Shown: piece by piece, positions 19,057 through 27,248 of the stretch
How the letters are laid out: the number at the start of each line of letters is the position of its first letter
Numbering within the stretch: position 1 is the first letter of the stretch
Source of the DNA: Novosphingobium sp.
Lineage (GTDB): Bacteria; Pseudomonadota; Alphaproteobacteria; Sphingomonadales; Sphingomonadaceae
Length of the DNA: 64,000 nt
Direction of reading: 5' to 3'
Assembly: GCF_019748365.1 (NCBI RefSeq)
Contig: NZ_JAIEPN010000058.1
Location: forward strand, 1 to 64,000
Notes under the pieces: model-generated
What the model saw: the letters and a program-made list of their open reading frames with translations, nothing else
What the model was told of the DNA's origin: nothing
Database searches by the model: none
Translations under genes and position numbers: made by a program

Positions 19057-21633
19057 TCAGGCCCCCTCGTTCTCGAGCCGCGCCACGGTCAGGAACTCGT
19101 CGGGCGAGACGCGGATGGCGGCGCCGGTCGGGCAGGCGCGCACGCAGCTGGGGCCGCCTTCGATCCCCGCGCACATGTCGCACTTGATCGCCTTCTTGCG
19201 GTCCAGCGCTTCGTCGATGGCCGGATCGCCAGTGTACTTGGTGTTTTTCTTCGACCACTTGTACGGCGGCTCGCCCGGTCCCGGCCCGCTGCCGAACAGC
19301 AGCCACGAGAGCAGCGAGGGCTTCTTCGGCGGCACCTTGTCCATGCGGATCACGCCGTAGGGGCAATTGCGCTGGCAATTGCCGCAGCCGATGCAGGTGT
19401 CGTTGATGAAGACCTCGCCGTCCGGCCCGCGGTGGATCGCGTTGGGCGGGCAATCGGCCATACAGTGCGGATGCTCGCAGTGGCGGCATGACGTCGGCAC
19501 GTGGAGATGCGCGAAGCTCTTGCCTGCCTCGCGGTCGAGCCTTGAAAGCCCGTCGTGGCTGTCGGCGCAGGCCTTCTCGCAGTTGTCGCAGCCCACACAG
19601 AGCCGCTCGTCGATGAGGAGCACGTCGGTTGCCTCGCCCAGCCCCTGCGAGACGAGGAATTTGGCCTGCTCCGAATAGAGATCGACGACCCCGGAAAAGC
19701 CTTCCTTCTTCGATTCGACGAAGGCATTGGTGGCGCGGCGCGCGGCCATGTCCTTGCGGGCCCGCTCCAGCAAGGCGGGCTTGGCCGCGAGCACCCGCGC
19801 AAAGGCCTCACCGTCGATCCTGATCACCTCGCTCTTGATCGCCGCACGCACCGTGGCGGTCCGCTGGCCGCCATCGATCAGCGCCATTTCGCCGACATAG
19901 GAACCGGCGGGAAGGTAGGAGAGGAACACCGGCTTCCCGCCGACGATCTTCTCGACGATCATCGAGCCGACGCGGATCACGAAGACATCCTTGTCGTCGG
20001 CGCCTTCGGTGATGATCGCTTCGCCTGCGCGCACCGGCATGATCTTCGCGGTATCGACCACTTCGCGCACGTCGTCTGGTGTGAGGCCCGAGCCGAACAT
20101 CTGCAGCAATTGCCGCTCGGTCGAAATGCGCTCGATCGCCCGCCGCGCGCTCGGCACCTGGCTCTGCAGCTTGAGCGCGGCGTTGCGGCTGATCTCGACG
20201 CAGATGCAATCGCTCGCCGCCACCACCGTCGCACCGCGCCGCCGCCCCGAAATGAGGCCGACTTCGCCGAAGATCGAACCCTGCTGGATCGGCACGACCT
20301 TGCTGGCATCGCTCGGGTCGATCCGCACATGGACCGATCCCTCTGCAATCGCGAAGAGCGAGGAGCCGGGATCGTTCTTCTCGAAGATCGTCTCGCCTGC
20401 CTTGTAAAACCGCGCGTCGGAATCGAGCATGAACTCGCGCAGCTGCAAGGTCGTCATGCCGCTCAGGATCGCGATATTGGTGCGCAGCAGTTCCAGCCAG
20501 TCGGCCACGCCGCGCGTGCCGGGAAGGTCTGCGAACTTGGCTTCGAGCAGCGGTTCATCCGCCGGTTTGAGATCGGTATTGCCACTGATGAACTCGATGA
20601 CGTCGTAGCCCTGGTTCATGCAGTGCTTGATCAGCGGATAGCCCGCGAGCGCGCCGATCACGAAAATGCCGGGCGCGGTCGATTCGAATTGCGGCGAAAG
20701 CGTCGGGAAGGCGAGCCGGTCATTGCTCGCGAACGCGATGCCGCAGCCTTCGACAAAGCCGCGCGGCGGGGCCGAACCGATACGCGCGATGATCCGGTCG
20801 CAGCGGATGCGCTCCTCGCCGTCGCGGGTATTCAGCGTGATCCAGCCCGGCTCGATTGCCTTGGTCTCGGTTTCGTAGCGGATCGTCAGCTTGCCCGCCG
20901 CGTCGTCCTCGACCAGTGCCTTGGCGTTGGGCTCCTTGGCGGTTGCGAAGCTTTCCCGCACGTTGGCCGACTTGGGCGAACGGTTGAGAATGGTGACGAC
21001 ATTGCCCTGCGCCGGGTCCTCGGCCAGCCCGCGCGCGTTCTCGATTCCCGCGTCGCCGGTGCCGACAACGACGACATGTTCGTCGAGCACCGCGTAAGGA
21101 TCATCGAGCTGGTACGTCACGTGCGGCAGATCCGCGCCTGGGCAGCGCATCAGGTTGGGGTTGCCCTGCGTGCCGATGGCGAGCACGACCGCTTCGGCCA
21201 TCACGACTTCTCCGCTTGTCAGCGTGATCGCATAAGGCGGGGCGTAGCGCTGCAATTCGGTGGTGGTGGTCGATCCGTCGCGTGCGCGGGTCACGATCTT
21301 CTGGACCGAGCCCTCGATAGCGGGGCCGGTGCCGCAGATCGACTTGACCTCGGCGTTGTACTTCACACGGACGCCGAGTTCCTCGGTGCGCTTGTTCCAG
21401 CGGCCAAGGATATCCTCGCGCTTGCCAGCATCGAATTCCTGGTCGGATCGCAGCACGAGCTGTGACGGCGTTGCCATCACGTGCTTGCCCTTCTGGTACT
21501 TGTAGATCGTATCGGAGAGATGGTCGGTTTTCTCGAGCAGCACATGCGGCAGCCCCAGCTGCGCCGCCCGGCTCGCCGCGCTCATCCCGGCCGGGCCGGA
21601 CCCTATGATGGCAACCTTGTAAACCTCACTCAC
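19057..21633 (-). CDS. Fused flavoprotein, twin cNMP-binding and 4x[4Fe-4S] protein
   Basis: An 858-residue soluble protein with four parts. Residues 1-350 are a thioredoxin-reductase-like flavoprotein with the FAD site IIGSGPAGMSAASRAAQLG and the NAD(P)H site VVVVGTGDAGIE. Residues about 395-510 and 520-635 are two cyclic-nucleotide-binding domains; each keeps the phosphate-cassette Glu and Arg (E457/R466 and E582/R591, in FGEVGL..RGAT and GEMALI..RTAT). Residues 670-845 resemble the DmsB/NrfC ferredoxin subunit with 16 cysteines in four groups (C679-689, C716-728, C747-757, C818-834), enough for four [4Fe-4S] clusters. There is no signal peptide or membrane helix. As first gene of a tightly packed operon with a cytochrome b and a decahaem cytochrome, it could oxidise NAD(P)H under cAMP or cGMP control. 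Direction of flow and ligand are not shown by sequence. Confidence 0.88.
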   Translation of the reverse strand: MSEVYKVAIIGSGPAGMSAASRAAQLGLPHVLLEKTDHLSDTIYKYQKGKHVMATPSQLVLRSDQEFDAGKREDILGRWNKRTEELGVRVKYNAEVKSICGTGPAIEGSVQKIVTRARDGSTTTTELQRYAPPYAITLTSGEVVMAEAVVLAIGTQGNPNLMRCPGADLPHVTYQLDDPYAVLDEHVVVVGTGDAGIENARGLAEDPAQGNVVTILNRSPKSANVRESFATAKEPNAKALVEDDAAGKLTIRYETETKAIEPGWITLNTRDGEERIRCDRIIARIGSAPPRGFVEGCGIAFASNDRLAFPTLSPQFESTAPGIFVIGALAGYPLIKHCMNQGYDVIEFISGNTDLKPADEPLLEAKFADLPGTRGVADWLELLRTNIAILSGMTTLQLREFMLDSDARFYKAGETIFEKNDPGSSLFAIAEGSVHVRIDPSDASKVVPIQQGSIFGEVGLISGRRRGATVVAASDCICVEISRNAALKLQSQVPSARRAIERISTERQLLQMFGSGLTPDDVREVVDTAKIMPVRAGEAIITEGADDKDVFVIRVGSMIVEKIVGGKPVFLSYLPAGSYVGEMALIDGGQRTATVRAAIKSEVIRIDGEAFARVLAAKPALLERARKDMAARRATNAFVESKKEGFSGVVDLYSEQAKFLVSQGLGEATDVLLIDERLCVGCDNCEKACADSHDGLSRLDREAGKSFAHLHVPTSCRHCEHPHCMADCPPNAIHRGPDGEVFINDTCIGCGNCQRNCPYGVIRMDKVPPKKPSLLSWLLFGSGPGPGEPPYKWSKKNTKYTGDPAIDEALDRKKAIKCDMCAGIEGGPSCVRACPTGAAIRVSPDEFLTVARLENEGA

Positions 21634-21845
21634 CGGTGCAGGTCCCCCGACTGCGGCCCCGTCAGCTCAGATGTCTAGCCAATGCGGCACGCTTTGCCAG
21701 CCGCAATTTGGCCAGGCCTGCGCTGCGGTCCGTCTTGCCCGGCTGCGCGATGCGCTGCTGCTGCGCCGCTTGCATGGTGCGGGGGGCAGAGGATATGCCC
21801 GGCATCGAGGGGCAGCGCCGATCGCGGCGCACAAGGGAGCATGTG
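21634..21845. promoter_or_regulatory. Divergent promoter region of the electron-transfer operon and TPR gene
   Basis: The 212 bp between the start of the flavin/cNMP/Fe-S gene (leftward) and the TPR gene (rightward). It must hold promoters for both. I see no strong -35/-10 pair, and no CRP-type TGTGA-N6-TCACA palindrome, which would have been informative given the cNMP-binding domains encoded next door. Confidence 0.5.
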
Positions 21846-22883
21846 ATGACCGAGGCCGAACCTACGTCGACCCCAGAACCTGCCCGCTCGTCCCCCGCTT
21901 CCGCTTCTGCTGCCAACACCTCGTCGGGGCGCGGCGGCCGCCTGGTTCTCGTGCTCGCGTTGGTCGTCGCGCTCACCGCCGGCAGCGTCGCGGTCTGGCG
22001 CGGGCAGCGAGATGCCGAGATCATTGCCCTGCCGCCTGCCCCCACCGAAAGTCAGGCCCCTTCGGTGGACGACGTGATCACCCGTCTGGAAGCGCGGCTC
22101 AAGGCCAAGCCCGACGATGCCGAGGGCTGGCGCATGCTCGGCTGGTCGTATTTCCAGACGGAGCGCTATGCCGAAGCGGCCACCGCACTCAAGGAAGCGA
22201 CCAAGCTCGATTCCACCCATGCGGAGACCTACTCGTTCCTCGGCGAATCGCTGGTCCTGGCCAGCAAGACCGAGGGCAGGATCCCGGCGGACGCGCAGGT
22301 CGCTTTCAGGAAGGCGCTCAAGCTTGATCCCAAGAATGCGCGGGCGCGCTATTTCCGTGCCGTGGCGATGGATCTGGCGGGGCAACACCGCAAGGCGATC
22401 GATGCGTGGTTTGCGCTCTTGAAGGACACGCCTTCGGACGCGCCCTATGCCGAAGATATCCGCGCGGTGATCAAGAACGTGGGGGATCGCTACAAGATCC
22501 CCTACGAGGAGCGCCTCGCCGCCGCCCAGTTTGCCGCGCCCACCAGCGGCACGGCGACCAATGGCCCGGCGGTTGCCGCGGGCGCCATTCCGGGACCCTC
22601 CTCGGCCGAGATCAAGGCTGCATCCACTTTGCCCAAGGGCCAGCAGGAAGCGATGATCCGCGGCATGGTCGATGGGCTGGAAGCAAAGCTCACGAAGAAT
22701 CCGGGCAACGCCGATGGCTGGATCATGCTGATGCGCAGCCGCATGCAACTGGGTGAACCCGGCAAGGCGGCCAAGGCCCTCGAGGGCGGCCTTGCGGCCT
22801 TCCGCAACGATCTGGGCACCACTCGCAAGCTGCGCGAAGCAGCCGCCGCGATCAGTGTGCCGGGTGCGTCTCCTGCCCGATAA
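21846..22883 (+). CDS. CcmI/NrfG-like TPR protein with one membrane helix
   Basis: A 345-residue protein: a Ser/Ala/Pro-rich N-terminus, one membrane helix (RLVLVLALVVALTAGSVAVW, about 33-52), then periplasmic TPR units beginning DDVITRLEARLKAKPDDAEGWRMLGWSYFQTERYAEA and continuing to about residue 190, with a last TPR-like pair near the C-terminus. This is the pattern of the TPR half of CcmI/CycH and NrfG, which hold apocytochromes during haem c attachment. It diverges from the operon encoding a ten-haem cytochrome c, so a role in maturing that protein is a reasonable inference. Start ATG 21846 is preceded by AGGGAG. Other ccm genes are not in the window. Confidence 0.75.
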   Translation: MTEAEPTSTPEPARSSPASASAANTSSGRGGRLVLVLALVVALTAGSVAVWRGQRDAEIIALPPAPTESQAPSVDDVITRLEARLKAKPDDAEGWRMLGWSYFQTERYAEAATALKEATKLDSTHAETYSFLGESLVLASKTEGRIPADAQVAFRKALKLDPKNARARYFRAVAMDLAGQHRKAIDAWFALLKDTPSDAPYAEDIRAVIKNVGDRYKIPYEERLAAAQFAAPTSGTATNGPAVAAGAIPGPSSAEIKAASTLPKGQQEAMIRGMVDGLEAKLTKNPGNADGWIMLMRSRMQLGEPGKAAKALEGGLAAFRNDLGTTRKLREAAAAISVPGASPAR

Positions 22884-23050
22884 GGTGCGACTTCTTAAAA
22901 AAGGTTTCGCCGCGCTCTACGCGCATGATCGCCCCAGAAGGCTCTCGTCAAGGCGCTTAACTATTGACAAGAAATGAGAATTTGCCAAGCTGGCGGGCGC
23001 TTGCAGGGTTCCGCCATGCGAACGGTACCGGGCTTGTCGCTTACGATAAA

Positions 23051-23083
23051 TTAACCTTTCATGTTCATTGGTCATATGGTTAA
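23051..23083. promoter_or_regulatory. CtrA half-site pair upstream of ctrA
   Basis: TTAACC at 23051-23056 and its inverted copy GGTTAA at 23078-23083, 21 bp apart, sit 64-96 bp before ctrA. TTAAC is the half site of the CtrA box, so autoregulation is plausible. The spacing is not the canonical TTAA-N7-TTAA. Further TTAA tracts occur at about 22957. There is a TTGACA at 22964-22969 without a good -10. No GANTC methylation site occurs in the 263-bp region. Confidence 0.4.
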
Positions 23084-23092
23084 TGACGGTGA

Positions 23093-23112
23093 AGACCCTC
23101 GGTTAGGGGTCT
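23093..23112 (+). promoter_or_regulatory. Short hairpin in the ctrA leader
   Basis: AGACCC and GGGTCT form a 6-bp stem around an 8-base loop, 34 bp upstream of the ctrA start codon. It could affect mRNA stability or translation of ctrA; alone it is weak evidence. Confidence 0.3.
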
Positions 23113-23146
23113 GAGCCATCGGGGAATGGCAATAAGGGGCTGATCC

Positions 23147-23848
23147 ATGCGCGTACTGCTGATCGAGGACGAGCCGACCACGGCCAAGGCGATTGAGCTT
23201 ATGCTCACGACCGAAGGTTTCAATGTCTATGCAACCGATCTCGGGGAAGAAGGCCTCGATCTCGGCAAGCTCTATGATTACGACATCATCCTTCTCGACC
23301 TCAACCTGCCCGACATGCACGGGTACGACGTGCTCAAGAAGCTGCGCGTCGCCAAGGTGCAGACGCCGGTGCTGATCCTCTCCGGCATTGCCGAGATGGA
23401 CTCCAAGGTCCGCAGCTTCGGTTTCGGTGCCGACGACTACGTGACCAAGCCCTTCCACCGCGAGGAGCTCATCGCCCGCATCCACGCCGTGGTGCGCCGC
23501 TCGAAGGGTCACTCGCAGTCGGTCATCCGCACCGGCAAGCTTTCGGTCAACCTCGATGCCAAGACGGTCGAGGTCGACAGCGCCCGCGTCCATCTGACGG
23601 GCAAGGAATACGCGATGCTCGAGCTGCTTTCGCTGCGCAAGGGCACCACGCTGACCAAGGAAATGTTCCTCAACCATCTCTATGGCGGGATGGACGAGCC
23701 GGAACTCAAGATCATCGACGTGTTCATCTGCAAGCTGCGCAAGAAGCTTGCCCATGCCTGCGACGGCGAGAACTACATCGAAACCGTCTGGGGCCGCGGC
23801 TATGTGCTGCGCGATCCGGATGACAAGCTGGATGTCGAAGCGGCCTGA
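23147..23848 (+). CDS. ctrA: Cell-cycle response regulator CtrA
   Basis: CtrA is the master OmpR-type response regulator of alphaproteobacteria, controlling division, motility and often gene-transfer or envelope genes. The 233-residue product has a receiver domain with acidic pocket E7, D8, phospho-acceptor Asp51 in [15 protein letters not shown], Thr/Lys switch residues ([16 protein letters not shown]), and a winged-helix DNA-binding domain ending [17 protein letters not shown]. The C-terminus is Ala-Ala, as in the ClpXP-degraded Caulobacter protein. ATG 23147 follows AAGGGGC at a normal distance. Possible target boxes (TTAA-N7-TTAA) occur elsewhere in the window, the best at 44307-44321. 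Confidence 0.96.
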   Translation: MRVLLIEDEPTTAKAIELMLTTEGFNVYATDLGEEGLDLGKLYDYDIILLDLNLPDMHGYDVLKKLRVAKVQTPVLILSGIAEMDSKVRSFGFGADDYVTKPFHREELIARIHAVVRRSKGHSQSVIRTGKLSVNLDAKTVEVDSARVHLTGKEYAMLELLSLRKGTTLTKEMFLNHLYGGMDEPELKIIDVFICKLRKKLAHACDGENYIETVWGRGYVLRDPDDKLDVEAA

Positions 23849-23886
23849 TCGGCCAGAAATCCCCCCGGTGATCGACCTCCCCGTGC

Positions 23887-23922
23887 AGCGGCCCGTCAGC
23901 AATGGCGGGCCGCTTGCGTTTT
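23887..23922 (+). terminator. Rho-independent terminator of ctrA
   Basis: A 9-bp perfect stem AGCGGCCCG/CGGGCCGCT with a 10-base loop, followed by TGCGTTTT, 39 bp after the ctrA stop. It lies just before the end of the convergent LuxR-type gene. Confidence 0.8.
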
Positions 23923-23928
23923 GGGTGT

Positions 23929-24783
23929 TCAACCGATCCGGCGGAAGGTGTTGGTTTCCAGCCTGGGCATGGCCGAGCCCGCCCAGATGATCGTCTCGGT
24001 CATCGAACGGCGATCGCGCGAAACGGTGTAGACCCGCGTCGAAACCGGCGCGCCATCCTTGCCTAGCGTCATCACCAGCGTACCCGGCGCCGGTTGGCGC
24101 AGGGAACCGCTGTCGATGAAGCCCATGTTCCCGGTGACCGGTACAGGCGCGGCATCAAGCGCCGCCGTGGATTCGGCATGCAGGCTGCCGCCATCGGGAT
24201 TCACGATCTGGACCTCGGTCGTCCAGCGCTGATCGGGCGCAACGCTGAAACTGATGGTGACGCTGCGCGGCCGTTCCTCGGCCGGGACGCCGGTCACGTC
24301 CAGAGCCCAGCGGCCGACCAGCGGCGAGGCACGGGCGGCGCTTGCGAGAGCCGGGGTGGCTTGCGGCAGGGCAGCGTTGAACGGTGCGTCTGCCGCCATG
24401 AGCAGCGATCCTGCGGCGATGAGAGGCGTGGCGATAAGCATGGCAATCCTTCCTTTCGGTCCTGACAGCCCGCGACGTGCAGGCTGGACCGATCCCTCTG
24501 CCGGGGAGGACGCTGCTGCCAGATCAGGATTTCTGTCCCAGATTTTCTGGGCACCCAGTTGCCGGGCCAGTTCGCGGCTGCTGCCCATGCCGGTCTTGCG
24601 CCGGGCATCGCGGAGCCGCTCGTTGATCGAGGCTTCGGTTCGGTCGAGCTGAACGGCAATGGACTTGATCGTGTGCCCCTCGGCCAGCAGCCGCAGCACT
24701 TCAAGCTCGCGCGCGGTCAGCTTTTCCGCAAGCGAACCCGGCCCACGCGCGGGCGCACCGGTCAGACGTTCCATGGCCGACAT
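23929..24783 (-). CDS. Membrane-tethered LuxR-type HTH protein
   Basis: A 284-residue protein with an unusual order: a LuxR/GerE helix-turn-helix at the N-terminus (about 21-76, LTARELEVLRLLAEGHTIKS and SINERLRDARRKTG), one membrane helix (about 112-131, IAMLIATPLIAAGSLLMAA), then a periplasmic beta-rich domain of about 150 residues. The periplasmic part has GRWALDVTGVP, RSVTISFSV and LVMTLGKDG and is not recognised. This arrangement suggests a one-component regulator that reads a periplasmic signal. It diverges from a TonB-receptor gene with only 83 bp between starts, so it may control that receptor. Start ATG 24781-24783; ATG 24772-24774 is an alternative. Confidence 0.75.
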   Translation of the reverse strand: MSAMERLTGAPARGPGSLAEKLTARELEVLRLLAEGHTIKSIAVQLDRTEASINERLRDARRKTGMGSSRELARQLGAQKIWDRNPDLAAASSPAEGSVQPARRGLSGPKGRIAMLIATPLIAAGSLLMAADAPFNAALPQATPALASAARASPLVGRWALDVTGVPAEERPRSVTISFSVAPDQRWTTEVQIVNPDGGSLHAESTAALDAAPVPVTGNMGFIDSGSLRQPAPGTLVMTLGKDGAPVSTRVYTVSRDRRSMTETIIWAGSAMPRLETNTFRRIG

Positions 24784-24866
24784 GGTTTTCGAGTGACCAC
24801 ATGCCCCGCCGGGCGTCCATCCCAAATTTCTTGTCTGTGGCTGCGGGAATGCATACCGGGCGCACC

Positions 24867-27206
24867 ATGAAGGGACCTTTGAACACGTGCCTTGCTGGCT
24901 ACCTTGCACTGGCTGCCGGGCTGGCTGCCTGTCTGCCGGGCGAGGTACAGGCGCAGGAAGCCGAGCAGCCCATTCTCGTCACCGCCCCGGGCGCGGGTGT
25001 TGACAGTGACGATGCGCTGGGCCTCTCGCGCGGCGATCTGGCCCGCAGCGGGCGCCCTGATCTGATCGGCGCGCTGACCCGACAGCTGCCCGGCGTCACC
25101 TTGCAGGATGCGCAAGGCAATCCCTGGCAACCCGTGCTGGTCTATCGCGGCCAGACCGCCTCGGGCGCGCAAGGGCAATCGCAGGGCCTCGCCGCCTATC
25201 TCGATGGCGCCCGCTTCAATTTGCCGTTCGGCGATACCGTCTCGCTCGATCTCGTGCCTGATGCGGCGCTGCGGACGGTCGAGCTGGTCGATTCCAGCCC
25301 GGTCTACGGCCTCAACGCCCTCGGCGGCGCACTCGTGCTGGAGACCGCGACCGGTCGGAGCGATCCCGGCGTGACCGGCAACGCTTCACTCGGCGCCTAT
25401 GGCGCGCATGACGTCAGCCTCGCGGCGGGCGGTGCGGCAGGCCGGTTCAGCGTGTTCGCGGCGGTGCAATCGCGCGGGGAGAAGGGCTGGCGCGATTTCA
25501 GCAGTTCGCGGCTCGCCAGCGGCTATGCCGATCTTGGCTATGATGGCGTCGCGGCGGGGCTGCACGCCAAGTTGATCGTGGCGAGCACCGGGCTCAGCGG
25601 CAATGGCGCTTCGCCCGAAGAGCTGCTCGCCGTGCGCCGCGCGGCGGTGTTCACCCACCCCGATCGCACCGAAAACCGCTTCACCCGCGTGAGCCTGCAC
25701 CCCTGGGCCGATCTCGCGCCGACGACGCGGCTGCAGGCAGCTTTCTATGCGCAGTGGCAGACGAGCCGCGCGCTCAACGGCGATGCCGCCGATATCGAAG
25801 AGTGTGAAGACGAGCCGGGCCTGCTCTGCCTTGAAACCGACAACGAAGGCGAGGAGGAGTCCGAAGTCCTGACCGACCGGCTCGGTCGTCCGATCGCAGC
25901 GCTCGCGGGCGATCCGACTTACGCCGTGTTCAATCGCGGCACCTTGCGCTCGCGCGCGTTCGGCATGCTCGCGCAGATCACCGACCGGCGGCCACTGCTG
26001 GGCGGCAACAATGTGCTCACGCTGGGCACCAGCATGGATTACGGGCGCAGCGCCTTTGCAGCGACGACCACACTGGGCACGCTCGATGCAACGCGCGGTG
26101 TCAGGGCGGCAGGGCCGGTGATCGCGCAGGCAGACAACGCGATTTCGCCAGTCTCGGTGGTGGCGCGCAACTTCTATGCCGGGTTCTTCGCAGCCGAGAC
26201 GTTTCCTCTGGGGCCCCACCTGCGGCTCGAGGCGGGGCTGCGCTACAACTATGCCTCGATCCGGCTCGACGACCGGATCGGCACCGCGCTCAACGGGCAG
26301 CACTACTTTGGTCGGCTCAATCCCGGGCTCGAGCTCGATTGGGATGCCGCCCCCGGCCTCTCGCTGCGCGCCGGCTACGCCGAGACCAACCGCGCGCCGA
26401 CGCCGGCGGAACTCTCCTGTGCCGATCCCGAAGCGCCGTGCAGCCTCGCCAACTTCTTCGTCGCCGATCCGCCGCTGCGGCAGGTCGTGGCCCGCACGTG
26501 GGAGCTGGGCGCATCGGGCAAGGCTGCGCTGGGCGGCTGGCGGCTGACGTGGCTGGCCTCGGCCTACCGCGCGGACAGCCGCGACGAGATCCGCCGCATC
26601 GCCTCGGGCGTGCGCGGGCGCGCCTATTTCCAGAACCTGGGCGATGCGCGCCGGCAGGGTATCGAGCTGTCGCTAGTAGCCGAACGCGGCGGCTTCAGGC
26701 TCGGCGCGACGTATGCCTTCAGCGACGCCACCAACCGCTCGCTGGTTCGGATCGCCACGCACGGCAACCCGGAGGCGGATGCGGACGGCGCGATCACCGT
26801 GCGGCCGGGCGATCGGCTGCCCGGCGTGCCGCGCCACAATGCCAATCTCAATCTGGACTATGTCGGGAAAATGGGGGCCGGAAAGGCGGGCGCGTGGCGG
26901 CGCTTCACTCTTGGCGGCACGCTTTCGGCGCGTTCGGGGCAAGTGCTGCTGGGCGATGAATCGAACAAGGCTCCGCTCGTGCCCGGCTATCTGCTGGTCG
27001 ATGTGCGCGCCGGGATCGAACTCGTGCGCGAGGTCGTGCTCTTCGGCGAAGTGCGCAACCTGTTCGATCGCCGCCATGCCACCTTCGGCACCTTCGGCGA
27101 GATCGGCGAAGTGTCGCTCGCCGAGGCGCCTGGCGCGTCCTCGCCGCGCTTCCTCGGCCCCGGCGCGCCGCGGCGCTGGACCATCGGGATACGGCACGGG
27201 TTCTGA
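24867..27206 (+). CDS. TonB-dependent outer membrane receptor
   Basis: A 779-residue outer-membrane receptor. A signal peptide (1-29, ending EVQAQ) precedes a plug domain (SRGDLARSGRPDLIGALTRQ, PVYGLNALGGALVLET) and a long beta-barrel domain ending in the expected terminal aromatic (GIRHGF). ATG 24867 is chosen because it gives a compact signal peptide; ATG 24849 and TTG further upstream are possible. An acidic loop with Cys (DIEECEDEPGLLCLETDNEG) may be ligand-facing. The adjacent divergent LuxR-like membrane protein is a candidate regulator. The ligand cannot be told from sequence. trmB follows after 42 bp. Confidence 0.88.
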   Translation: MKGPLNTCLAGYLALAAGLAACLPGEVQAQEAEQPILVTAPGAGVDSDDALGLSRGDLARSGRPDLIGALTRQLPGVTLQDAQGNPWQPVLVYRGQTASGAQGQSQGLAAYLDGARFNLPFGDTVSLDLVPDAALRTVELVDSSPVYGLNALGGALVLETATGRSDPGVTGNASLGAYGAHDVSLAAGGAAGRFSVFAAVQSRGEKGWRDFSSSRLASGYADLGYDGVAAGLHAKLIVASTGLSGNGASPEELLAVRRAAVFTHPDRTENRFTRVSLHPWADLAPTTRLQAAFYAQWQTSRALNGDAADIEECEDEPGLLCLETDNEGEEESEVLTDRLGRPIAALAGDPTYAVFNRGTLRSRAFGMLAQITDRRPLLGGNNVLTLGTSMDYGRSAFAATTTLGTLDATRGVRAAGPVIAQADNAISPVSVVARNFYAGFFAAETFPLGPHLRLEAGLRYNYASIRLDDRIGTALNGQHYFGRLNPGLELDWDAAPGLSLRAGYAETNRAPTPAELSCADPEAPCSLANFFVADPPLRQVVARTWELGASGKAALGGWRLTWLASAYRADSRDEIRRIASGVRGRAYFQNLGDARRQGIELSLVAERGGFRLGATYAFSDATNRSLVRIATHGNPEADADGAITVRPGDRLPGVPRHNANLNLDYVGKMGAGKAGAWRRFTLGGTLSARSGQVLLGDESNKAPLVPGYLLVDVRAGIELVREVVLFGEVRNLFDRRHATFGTFGEIGEVSLAEAPGASSPRFLGPGAPRRWTIGIRHGF

Positions 27207-27248
27207 GCCGTTGACCCGCTCACGTCGCGCTGCCAGAGGCGCCGCACC

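Noticed and set aside
19555..21465. A 636-codon plus-strand frame opposite the flavin/cNMP/Fe-S gene
   Set aside because: Antisense shadow; no recognisable domain and the minus-strand protein has clear motifs throughout.
21634..21845. CRP-type binding site in front of the electron-transfer operon
   Set aside because: No TGTGA-N6-TCACA-like palindrome could be found on either strand.
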